Shown here in pieces: positions 21,662 through 33,335 of a stretch of DNA of 64,000 nt. The DNA lies in contig NC_133161.1 of assembly GCF_040802235.1 (NCBI RefSeq), positions 104,859,001 to 104,923,000 of the forward strand, written 5' to 3'. The notes under the pieces are model-generated. The model did not search any database. It was not told the origin of the DNA and saw only the letters and a program-made list of their open reading frames with translations. The first letter of the stretch is position 1; the number at the start of each line of letters is the position of its first letter. This DNA comes from Manis javanica (lineage: Eukaryota > Chordata > Mammalia > Pholidota > Manidae). The position numbers were made by a program, and so were the translations under genes.

Positions 21662-22477
21662 GGGTATCTACAGAAAACAAGAACAATAACAGAGAGTAGG
21701 AACATTTAGAATAATAAACAATACTCTGTGAACTAAAAAGATAGCAAAAAGTAACAAAAAAGGATATACAGTATGTTGGAAAAGTAAAACAAACAAATGT
21801 GTAGGGAGTGTATGATGGTCAAAGATACCAATTCTCAAATTAAATATAACTGGAATATAAAAACTAAGATGGCCAGACTGAATAAAAAAACTATATGCTT
21901 CTTTTAGAAACACATAAATGTTTACAGATATAAAGATGATGGAAATAAAAGAATGGAAATATATATGCCATAGAAACACACACAAAAAAAATGCTAGACA
22001 CACTATACTAATTTACTACTGTAATATTAAACAAAAAATGTGAACAAATTATTAGGGATAAAGATAGACATTGTCATAATAATAAATATTCAAGTCACCA
22101 GGAATATATAACAATTCTAAATTTTTTGTGCACCTGATAACAGGCTTCATAATATAGAAAGAAATAAAAGTCAGTTAGAAGGAAGGATAAAAAGAAACTT
22201 TAATCATTTGCAGGGATTTTCCTGTGTCTCTTTCAATACCAAAGAGTTCAGTCTAATAGCAATTTCAGGATCCCTGATGACTTAAACAACCTGACTTAAA
22301 TAGCAGGTTAGTTCATATTAAGGAATGCGGTACCTCCAAACTCGAATACAGAATCTTTTCGAATGCACAGCTTACCAGAGACTAGGTATTAAGGCAGACT
22401 CAACACATGCGTGAAGAGAGAGCTCACACAGAGTATGACGCCTGACCGCAGTGGAGCTCAAGCAGAAATCAACGTTC
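21662..22477. other. No gene seen
   Basis: AT-rich DNA without recognised features. Confidence 0.5.
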
Positions 22478-22570
22478 AGGAAAGATAAAGAGAAGGAAAG
22501 GAGAACGAAAGGGGGAGAGGAAAAGAGATGAAGGGAATGAGAGGAAGGAAGAAGAGCAGAGAGAGAAGGA
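22478..22570 (+). repeat. Polypurine tract
   Basis: About 90 bases almost wholly A and G (a few C or T interruptions). The minus strand is the matching polypyrimidine run. A second, less pure tract lies at 22781-22860. Open frames across it (22469-22691 minus, 22528-22761 plus) are low-complexity by-products. Confidence 0.85.
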
Positions 22571-22870
22571 CAGCGACGCCCTTGACTTTCCCCGCCATCC
22601 TCCCCACTTGTTCTCCAGGAGCAGCACCGCTCCCTGTTTTGGTATTTGTCTGCTCACTTTCCTGTGGACCTATTCTTACGTTCTGCTGCATTCTAAAAGA
22701 CCTATACCACAGCTTTTATTGTTATGCTTGTAGCCAAATTGTCGGCTCCTTTGAGAAATGACTTATTCTAGTGCAGGTCAGGGAAAATGCAAGATGGGAC
22801 AGAAGCCAGAGAGTAAGAAAGGGAGTGCGTGAAAAGAAGGGGGAGAAAAAAGAAAGATTGATTCTTGACC

Positions 22871-25800
22871 AAAGGGACAGAGGAAGATACCTAAAATAAC
22901 TCCTAGTGGCCGAGCAACAAAATAAGTAATGATACACACACAAAGAATATTGCCAATATCTATGAGCCTAAACTGATATAAATAAATGATGGAATGGATT
23001 TTAACTGGAAGGAAAGAGACACGTCTTCCTTACAGAAGAATTTCAAATTACCATCATAGAAATAATGATGCAAATAGAATATCACCACTAACACACAAGT
23101 CGTAAGTGTCCCTAGATGAATGGCAAAATCAGTGGCAAGACTTTTAGAAACAGGTTAATTGCATAGTCCAGGTTAACTCCAGAGCATAATCTGTAATTAC
23201 TGTAGAGTTTCTAACAGGTCCACAGGTTCTTGGATAGTCTTCCCATCAAGAATGAGCTGGATAGAGTAGGAAAAGGGGAGAACACTAGCTTTACAGTGAG
23301 AAACCTGGCAGACATGCCCTAACAGGTGGTCCCAGTTTACATTCCTAGTAACAAATGTGGCTTCATCACTGTGGTATTCTTATCAAAAAATCACAATCCA
23401 AGTCTAGTCAAGAGAAAACAGGTAAACCCAAACTGCAGTACTTCCCACAAAATATCTGACCCTTACTTTTCAAAAATGTCAAAGTCACAAATGGGAGGGA
23501 CTAAGGAGATGCAGCAATAAAGGCAATGTGGTACTTTGGATTGGATCCTGGAACAGAAGTATCGCATCACTGAGAAAACTGGTGAAGTCACAGTTCAGTT
23601 AATATTGTGACAGAGAATATTGTGTAGTTGATAAAAAATCACAGTTATGTTAGGATTAGGGGAAGATGGATTCAGGCTATGTAAGAAGCCTCTGTACTAT
23701 ATTTGCAGATTTTTCTTAAATAAAACTACTTCAAAATTAAAATTTTAAAAGCTGAAACACATAAAAAGGGTTAGTTGAAAGTAACAGATCATAAATAACC
23801 ATGTAATTGTTCCAACAGTGTCATATGAAAGGACTGTAATAGGAGTTTCTGATTGTTTTTCCTTTTCTCACTGGTAATTTTATATATATATATTAGCATA
23901 TAATACATAATTATATATATATAGGTATATAATCTATATAATTACAGATAATTTTTATCTCAATATTGCATTAGAACTATCTTCAAAAGTCAGTTAATGA
24001 CGTCAAGTAATGTAATTTCAAGAATCATTAGATTTTCCTAAGTTGGTCCATTGTTTTAAATGCACTGTGTTTTAAGGGACCATAGCTTTACACACATAAA
24101 TACACAGAAAGCTGATATTTCAGTTGCATATTTATATTTGCATTTAAGATAACCCAATATAAGTAATATTTTGGCAATTTGAGGACTAATCACCAAAGAT
24201 TGAAATTTTTAATAAAGAATGTAGCGGTAAGTTATTTACTGGAAGGTTTCAGTACAGGTATTCAAATATGAACTTGAATGAAAAGACCACATTTTTCAGT
24301 TTCTCCTTCTGTGGAGAATGCACCATTAACACAGATGTGAACCACAAAGCCACTTTTGAGGGTTTTCCTGATTGAAAGTTTTCTGTAACATTTCCACATT
24401 TGGGACATGATATTGCCTTGTACCAAGCTGGCTTCCTATCAGCACGCTGATCCCTTTCTTTCCTTTTTAACTACTTTGGAGTTAATCTACAAGAGGTTTC
24501 TGTCCCCTTGATCTCCGAATTTCACATTTGGAGGAATTTGTTGAGAGTATTTCTTGTGAGTATTTCTCTTTTTACACATCCATCTAGTGGGAGGGAGGAG
24601 AGTCCCTGTATGTGACCCAGTTTCCTTGCCGCAAATTCCAGGAAGGTCCTTGGAGACCACAAGCCTGAAGTCAGCATGTGCACAGGCCACAGTCCCTCTG
24701 GAAGCTCTAGGGGAGAGAGTTCTTTGCCTCTCCTACCTTGTGTGGGTCCTGCAATCCTCGACTTCCCTTAGCTCCCGGCACATCACTCCAGTCTCTGCCA
24801 TCTCCACTGTCTCTCTCAACAACGTGGGTCTCTTGTCCGGATACTTGCCATTGGATTTAGGGCCCTCTGAGATTGCCTACTGCAGCACCTTTCCAGATTC
24901 AAAGCTGAACTAAGGTATGAATTCTATGTTTTATTTTTCCACGCTTATAGTTCTCTATTCTTTCTTAAATGAGTTAGCAAATCTTATTCAGATAATCTTA
25001 TTATCCCAAAGGCTATAAATACATTTAAAGTAAATGCATAATACCCTATAATGACAAACATATGCATCATTTTACTATTAATGAGCATTTAGATCTAAGA
25101 AGCCCATAGCTTTTTGAGGCTCCCTTCCAACCTCTTCACATTCAACCAATCATCAACTATTGAGATTCTTTTTGTTTTAGAGTTAGATTTAATGTTATAA
25201 GAAATGACAATCATGGTGCAAATTGAAATGTACTTAAATCATTGCAATTGAGTCAAATGACCCAGTTAATGGGAAATTTGACCTGAATTGTCCCAAAGAA
25301 ACCCAAATTGTACAAGTACTGGAAATTATAGTTGCAGTTTAACTCATGCTTAGAGCTTTCATTTCCTCTTTTTTCACAGTTTCTTTGCTTTATCATTTTT
25401 TTCTTTCTTTCACTGTAGCTGTGATGGGAACATCATTTCTAATTTCGTAGGAATAAGAAGGGAGCATGTACGGTATATCACGGGATGATTTCCCTTGTCT
25501 AAGGGGGTTTGCCCGGCTGCCTCTTGGATCCAGACCCGTTTCCTGTACTCCCACTGAACTTTCTTAGATTCATGCAGAAGTCTTTCCATGGACATTCTAT
25601 TCAGGCCTTACCTAAGTGTAAGTATAGTGTTTTTTTAGTAGTTAAAAGTTTTTTATTTTTATTCTGCAAAACAATTTTTATGCAATAGCATGCAAATCTC
25701 ACCTCAAGTTTTTATGATTAGAGTACTAAATCTAGTGACTGCTATGTTCTGTTATTTGTTTTAAAAATTAAATATTCTCATATTGAATTAAAATAGAAAG

Positions 25801-28800
25801 AAACCCACTTGTGTGCTTTTTATGAGAAATACATATTATGTGAAATAAAATATAAACATTATAAAGTACTAAATAAGTTATAGAAAGTAAATACATTTTT
25901 TTAATGCATGGATGATATTTACTTCAAAAAAGCAGAATATTAAATGGGACAAATGTAATATTTATTCATACTACATAAAATGAAATTGTAAAAATGGAAA
26001 ACATACATATTTTTTTCATAAATAACATCAAAACACACAAATGAAGTCTGTAAGTACTACATGAAAGAGTATCTAAAATCTGTGCCCATGTAAAGTGTAA
26101 TTATTTCATATAACAATTACTTCATTTGTTGACTGATAAAGTAGGAATTAAAGGAGCAGGTAAAAGGATCGCAAGAAGTACCTCATAAATTGTTGAGTCA
26201 CAGAATCCAGCACAGAATAGAAGAGATCTCTATCCAGGAAAAAATTACATTAGCAGGAATTTTGCACTTGGTTTTGTGGGATTTACAAACCACCTAAAGC
26301 TCCAGTTTAGAAAATTCTGTTGAAATGTCTACCAATAATGCATATGTAACTTTTTGATAAACTAAACATATACATTAATGTCCAGTTCTTACATTTCTCA
26401 TAGAACTTACCATGGATTTCAATTCATATTAAATTTTAGGTTTACATTTTGGTAAGCTCCTTGAGGACAGCTGTTTTACATGTTTAACTCCCAATAGTAC
26501 AAATATTTCAACATAGTACCATACTTTCTTATTTTGTTTCTTTAAAATCAACCTTAAATTTTCTCCAAAATCTTAAAAACAAGGACTAATGCACCAAAGA
26601 GTATCCACAGCCTCTAGATGACCATCACCAAATGCCATCTCACTAAAAGTCAGTAGGGCTCTGTAGTGAAATGTCCGGGTCCTTGTCTGGCACAGGAAAT
26701 GTACACAGTAAGCCTAGATGGCCTGGTAGCAGAAGGCGAGGAAGCGCTCAGTGACTGTCCAAAGGACACAGTAGTTAACTTGATGAGGCTCCCAGTGACT
26801 AAACGGGATCAATGTACAACCATAAAAGTAAGGATGATGCATTGAAACTTACCACACTTGTTAAAATATATAACTTGTAACGATCCAAAACATGTGCTCC
26901 CTCACACACACTCCCCAAATGTTCACGAACACTCACTGATATCCCTGATATTTCCCATTTGGAGGATATTTGCTAATTAGCTCATTATCTAGGTAAATAA
27001 AGGAAAACAAAAACAAACACCATTTATCTTGATTTTGTTTTTCAAGTTTCGTATCAGAGGGACTAAAATACTTGAGGAGATGTGGGTATCAAAACACTTG
27101 ATGAGGAGATGAGAAAAGTTATGACCAAAAAATTCAGGTTCCTTAAACTGCAAAAACAAATAGATATAAATAAAACACCCAAACACAATCTAATGATATT
27201 AAGTACTCATTGTTAATTTTTAGGAGGGATACATGTATTTTAGTCAAGTTTGAAAATCATTACATTTTGTTACATATTTTGAAATATTTACTTATGAAAC
27301 AATATGATGTTCACTTCAAAATACTCCAAGGAGGGTGGAAAAGTTTGTAGGAATACAGTTGAAACAAAATTGTTTATGATTTAATAATTGATAAAGCTGA
27401 GTAAATAGCAGTTTATTATATAATTCTCTGCTTTTACTAATGTTTGATGTTTTTGTCAATAAAAATGTTTTAAAAATCTACCCTGAGCCTAATGACACTC
27501 TTGAAATAACTTGAATGAGGAATATAAATTTTTTACATTATTTAACCAATTTGTTATAGTTTAACAGCTCACAATTAGACAATTTTTTGGTAACATTTAT
27601 CAAGTCTTTCCAAATTATTCAAGTTAGTCTTCAAAAGAGTGTAACTCTTTATTTTCCCATTTTCATTTAACAGCTTAATTAAATTATGTAATTATCATAA
27701 AAAGTGCAAGTGGCATAACAGTTCTAGGAATAAATACAGCTAGGCAGTAATCAGCATGATCTCTGATAATTCAGAGGAATTATTATTGACCTAATAGACT
27801 GAATAAGCACAAATTGCTACTTCTTTCTGATATATCTATAATGCCACCTGGAATGTTTCTGTAAATAAGACCTTACATGAAAATATGGAGACTTTTAACG
27901 CCTGAGAAGTCTAGTTAAGTGTCATATTCAATTCTCTTCCTACATTTCATCCATAAAAATAAATGGCCAACTCTTGTATTTGGGCTGCATATCCATTGGG
28001 ATTACCCTTTATCCTGCCTTCCCCATGGGCTGTAATTGACAGCTAAATTCTCAGTTAATTAATTAGGATCCAATTCATTACTCTTTTTGGCCCAGAAGTT
28101 CCTCTGGAGTAAATAAATTAAGGTTAAACTTATTTCTAAGAAAACATTTACAGGGAAGTCAGGACAGAGATTTTACAATGAGCTTGCCAAGTTGAAAAAG
28201 TTCTACACCACCTTGAAGTACTACATACCTGAAGAGCAGCTTTCAACCTATCCAACGTGCAAGGCAGCAGAAATGATCAAGCCCAGCTCTAAAACCAGAC
28301 TCAACAGGGGACATTTACTCCGCCATTCATAATGGCATCTTCCTGATGTCTCTCAATGAGAGAAGAGTCAGCTGGCAAAGTGAACCTGCTCAGGATGTGG
28401 TCATTTTTTCTTACACGAGTAGAATCTGTCAGCATTTTCTTACACGAGTGCCAGGAAAGAGGAGTCTGAGGTCTGCCAAAGCAAGTACAGGAACCCCCAC
28501 CTGCCCTCCAGCGCCCTGAATGTTGGACGAACATTTCACTTCCCTCCTTGGGTGCAGTTTCTAGAGGCAGGAGGTATCTGCTTCTGGGGCCCATGACATT
28601 GAAGTGAGTCTGCAGAAACCCTTGCGCTCTTCATTTTTGGATTTCCTACAAAAATAATACCTATTATGGTTTTAAGTCATCGTGAGTAGATTAGTCTGTA
28701 ACTTGCACTAAATGCATTTCTATCAACAGTAAACTTGAGTCTCTATAAATAAATTGTACAGCAGTAAGATTCTATAAATATAAATAGCTATAACAAATAA

Positions 28801-29555
28801 GCTGAATGTAAAACTGATATTATATAATATATGGAAAAGATATGTTGTAGAGCATGGATTTTATAATTATATCTTTGTAATAATTTTTTTTACCATATTT
28901 GGTCATTTGATACCTTATCAAGTTCCATAATTTGAGATGAATAAAAATGTCATGTCATCATGCAGACAAAGCTGATTAACTCTGGGTAGATGGATTTGTG
29001 AAGTAAGAGAACATTCATTATTTTTTTTTCTATTTACATGTACATTGTTTAAAGGAAGATATATTATCAATGAGATAAAAAGGAAAGGAAAAGCTTAAAA
29101 TCATTCTATTAATTTCCAAACACACGTAAATTAAAATAAGAATTTAATTTTCATGTCTACTACTTAGGAAAATATATTAAAAGTATATTACTGCTACATG
29201 GAAATTTTGGGTAAAAAAATCAAATATTCAACTATAACTGTGTTCTTTCAGAAAGCAATTTACCAATAAATATTTTAAAATGCATTTGTCCAAACAAATT
29301 ACTTCTTTTTTCAAGAAATGAACGAGATAATTAAGATATCTATATTTAGTTATACTAATGGTGAAAGGTAAGTAGAAAATTGATAAAATTGAAAACAAAT
29401 CATTAGTCCTTTGTGAGGAAATGGCTATATAAATTAAGTTTTGTAAAGCTGATACACAGTTTTTCATACTAAAGGGATGGCTTTATGGGCAAACAAAACT
29501 AACATTTAACAACCCTTTACTAGGTATTATTTATTTCTCAAGGCTGATTTTTTTT
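22871..29555. other. No gene seen
   Basis: Nearly 7 kb of AT-rich DNA. It holds (TA)n-rich sequence near 23880-23945 and a short near-duplication of a 'cttacacgagt' segment at 28410-28450. Short frames (24587-24913 plus, 28301-28594 minus and others) show no domain. Confidence 0.5.
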
Positions 29556-29680
29556 TCTTTCCTAGTTCATAGAGGAAATGTCTGGAATTTAGGGAAGTTG
29601 GCTGATGCACCCAAAGCCACAGAGATGACCAGGAGCAGGTTCAATTTTCAACCCCATCTACTGAATCCTGGATATTTTAA
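29556..29680 (-). mobile_element. MIR-like relic
   Basis: On the plus strand, 'tagaggaaatgtctgg...gcacccaaagccacagag...caggttcaattttcaac' follows the reverse-complement MIR core with many mismatches. Weak but plausible. Confidence 0.4.
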
Positions 29681-31155
29681 AAGAAATATTTATAATAAAC
29701 AAGAGAAATAATTATAATTTGCAGATCTAGTTACTGAAAAAGCTCTTCAATCCAATCCAGTCTAAATAAATACTTACATAATTAAAATTCTTCAAAACTC
29801 ACGCATTACATATAAAAAGAGTTAAATGATTATGATAGTTTTTAAATAACTAAAAATTAAAAATTATTAGTCTGTCTATTCCAAGCATGCCCTTGCTTGG
29901 AATATTGAATCTGGAAATGAAGTTGCACTTCTTTTTTTTTGCTAAATACGGTTGCCTTCATTTTCTTTTTCCTTGCCCAGCCCTATCTAAACAAAATAAA
30001 AGTACAGGACTGAAATTAACAACCCATTAAAATCAGCAATAAGTTATGAAAATCATAAAGCGTTTTTTAAAGTAATTAAGTGTAGTTAAATTATTTAAAG
30101 TATACAAAGTCCAAAGAGCCCAGGGGTAATGTCTCTAAGAAGGCTTCCCTGGGGTAAGGGAGGGGGTCAAGAGGGAACTCTGAAGTTTGAAAAACAAAAG
30201 AAACACATGACATCTAAGTGCAGACTAGAAAATAAATTTCACTTAAAAAGAAAATAACATTTCTGAATATATTGATGAGAGCAACAATAGTGCCTGCACA
30301 GTGGGACTGTGAGGAAGGAGAGAGATTGCCTATAGGAAAACGGAAGCCAATCTTTACATTAAAATGACACAAGTGCTGAACTTAACTATGTTAACTATGG
30401 TAGTGTGTCTACTACAGGTATCAGATGGCTAAAAGCTGGTGGAAGTTAATGATTATAAAAGAAAATAAAAAGAGCATTGACCTTTTTCCTATCTAGCCCA
30501 GACCTCATTCATTTTGTGCACTGTGAAGAGTGAGGCATGAGGTGTTTTATCATTATCAAATGCTGCATCAAAATAGATGATTTTTTCTCATGTGTTTTTC
30601 CACTATAAAAGACATCTATGTTTTTTATGGACAAGCTTTAAAAAGATGACATTTTGGTTTTCAACACATTCTAACAGTTATCAAAAGCTGAAATAAAAAT
30701 GCTGCGGTGGCTCAGACCCTGGCCTGCTAATCTGCGTGCACAACTCCTCTGGTCCACTCAGGCACCTGGAGCTTCTTCCTTCTGGCCCCTCAATCCAAAC
30801 TCATAGGGCCCTGTCTGGTGGAGGTTGTCATGAGTGGACTGCCCCCATGCTGCCCAAGACCTCAGGGTGGCTGACTGCCGTATTGGCGGTTGGGTGCCCT
30901 ATCAGTGCTAACAATGCAGGATAAGGTTAGCTTGCTTTTAGCGTGGAATCCAACAGAAAGCTGAGCTGTATGATAATCCCTTTCAAAAGGCTTCATGGGA
31001 GTCTCCTTTCGCAAAACATGAAATGACCTTTATTTTTTAAATAATTGATCATCCATAAGCTTCATGATAAACTGTCCCAGGCTGAGTTTTAATAGCTCTT
31101 TAGCTATCCAAGATTAATGCCTGATTATCTTGTGTTGTCATTACTATAGGTTCGA
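29681..31155. other. Unassigned; GC-richer block at 30700-30925
   Basis: Mostly AT-rich. At 30700-30925 a block of markedly higher GC interrupts it, with an open frame of 62 codons (30736-30924). It resembles no family I know. It could be a remnant of a retrocopy or an ancient repeat. Confidence 0.4.
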
Positions 31156-32364
31156 TTTTTTTTTTTAGGACCGTGAAACTCAGGAAGAGTTCATAATCCT
31201 ATCCTTAAATTAAATGTCTACTCAATGTAGGAGAGCAAACTAGAAAAGGAAAAGAGGAATCTCCAATGTCGTCTTTCAAATCAAGAAAAATTCACTCAAG
31301 TTTTTCTGCTGCCATTAGAAATTGTGATTTTCAAAATATGAGTATTACAAATATTTGTTCTGCTGGGGAGGCTTTGCCCCACTTTTTGCTAAGTATTTGC
31401 TGTGGTCTTTTGACCCTTTTGTTCAAGCATACTTTTGTTTACTTTAAGAGGAGACTGCAGCATGAACCCGATTTAGGAGGCTGTTTGGATTGAACTGGCC
31501 CGGTGAATATTTTGCCCTGCACTGTTACCTCATTCTGGGTTCCAGGAAGGGAAAGAAAGTTTGACACGGGCCCTGGAGTGACCCTTGTCACTCCTGATAC
31601 TCTGCAGGCTGCTGTGCTCATCAATGTCACGGATGCTGGTGCTACTGATACTGTCCACTTCTCCATGGGAGAACTCTGTGCTTTCAACATCCACTTCAAT
31701 CTCCTCTCGCTCTGAATCAGAACGATCTGAAGAAATTGTTGATCCAGTGCTGTCCATTCGTATTTGTTCCATCTCCTGAGCACCCTTTCAGCTGTTCCAG
31801 TCGCCGCTTTAAAAAATCTCTGTTCTCGTTCCAAGTTTTCTAGCTGGTGCTGTCTCTTCTTTTCAGCTTCTTCACGTTTCTTGATGTGGGCTTTGACTTT
31901 GTTGAGCAAACCAAGCATCGTGTGCCTGGTGCAGTCTGGTCCTAGTGGAATCAAAACTTTTACGCTTTCTAAACACAGGCGCAGTTGAGCTTGTCGATTC
32001 TTTTCCAGCTCATTATGCATAGACCCATATTCATGGATTCACAGATCTTAAATCTTTGTGGTAACAGGTTGCTCAGTCCCGGCGCTCCAAACCCACTGGC
32101 CGCCTCAGCAGGCGCTGCACGTTGATCATCCACCCCAGTTCCTTGGGCACCGCAGGTGGCGACCAGGGCCTCTCTGTGCTCCCCTTCCTGGCTAACAGGA
32201 AGCGCCTCTGAAAGCTACAGTCCGGCCCTGCCCCCGGACATGTAGGGCTGATGGGCCAGGTAGCCCGGCTGCAGCTCCGAACGCTCTCAGCCACCTGCCA
32301 CCGCTGCCACTCCCGCCGAGCCCACCAAGCCATTCATGCAAGTCTCACTGCCCACAGTGCATGC
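31156..32364 (-). pseudogene. MXI1: MXI1 processed pseudogene
   Basis: A retrocopy of MAX interactor 1, a bHLH-leucine-zipper repressor that pairs with MAX and antagonises MYC. Read on the minus strand, it has GC-rich 5' UTR-like sequence, then 'MINVQRLL' (ATG at 32127-32129), then a gap where the Ser-rich middle should be. It resumes at the bHLH-zip ('[17 protein letters not shown]', '[13 protein letters not shown]') and ends with the Ser/acidic tail ('[20 protein letters not shown]'). A frameshift near 31800 separates the zipper from the tail. From memory of the parent gene, the first ATG is lost (reads AAG) and the stop is now TGG (31542-31544). There are no introns. The 3' UTR ends in a 12-T run (31156-31167), i.e. 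a poly(A) tail. Flanks 31143-31158 and 32365-32380 match at 12 of 16 positions, a possible worn target duplication. Confidence 0.9.
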
Positions 32365-32380
32365 ACTATTTGTTTGAATT

Positions 32381-33335
32381 TGCATTTTTATTACATAAAA
32401 ATTATATAGATTTAAGGTGCACATGATTTTTTTAATATACATATGTATGGTGAAACGATACTTCAAGCTCGCTAACGTATCTCCTCATAGTTACCTTTCT
32501 GTGTGTCCGTGGTATTTGAAATCTACTCTTGTATCAAATTTCCAGTACTCAATACAGTATAGCTCCTTATTGTAACCACACTGTACATTAGATCGCTATA
32601 CTTACTCATCCACACAACTGTAACGCCATACCCTGTGACCAACATCTTCCTATTTCCCTGACTCCCATGGCCCTGGTAACCACCATTCTATCTCTGCTTC
32701 TATGTATTCAACTTTCATAGATTACGCATGTATGTGAGATTTGCAGTATTTTTCTTTCTGTGTCTGGCTGATTTCACTTTGTATGTCCTCCATCGTCATC
32801 CATGTTGTTGCAAATGGCAGGATTTCCTTCCATTTTAAGACTGAATAATATTCCATTACATATGTATATATGTGTGCATGTGTATGTAATGGAATATTAT
32901 ACATACATACATATGTAAACACTGACATAATGTATTGAATGGAATGGATATATATGTGCCACTATCTCTTTATCCATTCATCCATCAGTGGACTCTTAGA
33001 TTGTTTCTCTATCTTGGCTATTTGTGAAAAACACTAGTAAACACAGGAGCACAGATATCTCTTCATGGTACTGATTTTACATCCCTTGAATATATACTCA
33101 AAAGAGGGATTTCTAGATTTTGTGGTAGTTCTATTTTGAATTGTTTGAGGAATCTTCACTCTCTTTTACATAGTGGTTTCACCACTTTACATTGTCACCA
33201 ACCATATAGAATTCCCATTTCTCCACATACTAGCCACCACTTGTTATCTGTAATCATTTATCGTAATAGACATTCTAACAGGTATGAGGTGATGTCTCAT
33301 AGTGGTTTTGATTTGCATGAAAATAATCTTTAAAC
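32381..33335 (-). mobile_element. Old L1 ORF2 3' end and 3' UTR
   Basis: In reverse complement it carries the end of an L1 ORF2: 'ccatttgcaacaacatggat' at about 32800-32820, 'gatgaatggataaa' near 32975, and 'tcacacctgttagaa'-type sequence near 33280. A 3' UTR follows toward 32381. It is degenerate and contains a perfect inverted repeat (32845-32900). Subfamily not assigned, L1MA/MB-like by recall. Confidence 0.75.
32845..32900. repeat. Inverted repeat, 18-bp perfect arms
   Basis: ATAATATTCCATTACATA (32845-32862) and its exact reverse complement (32883-32900), separated by 20 bases. It lies at the L1 'GGAATATTAT' motif, so one arm appears to have been copied in inverted orientation within the old L1. 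Confidence 0.95.

Noticed and set aside
31439..32020. The 193-codon frame as a functional MXI1-like gene
   Set aside because: It leaves the MXI1 frame after the zipper start, lacks introns, has a poly(A) run and has lost the parent start and stop.
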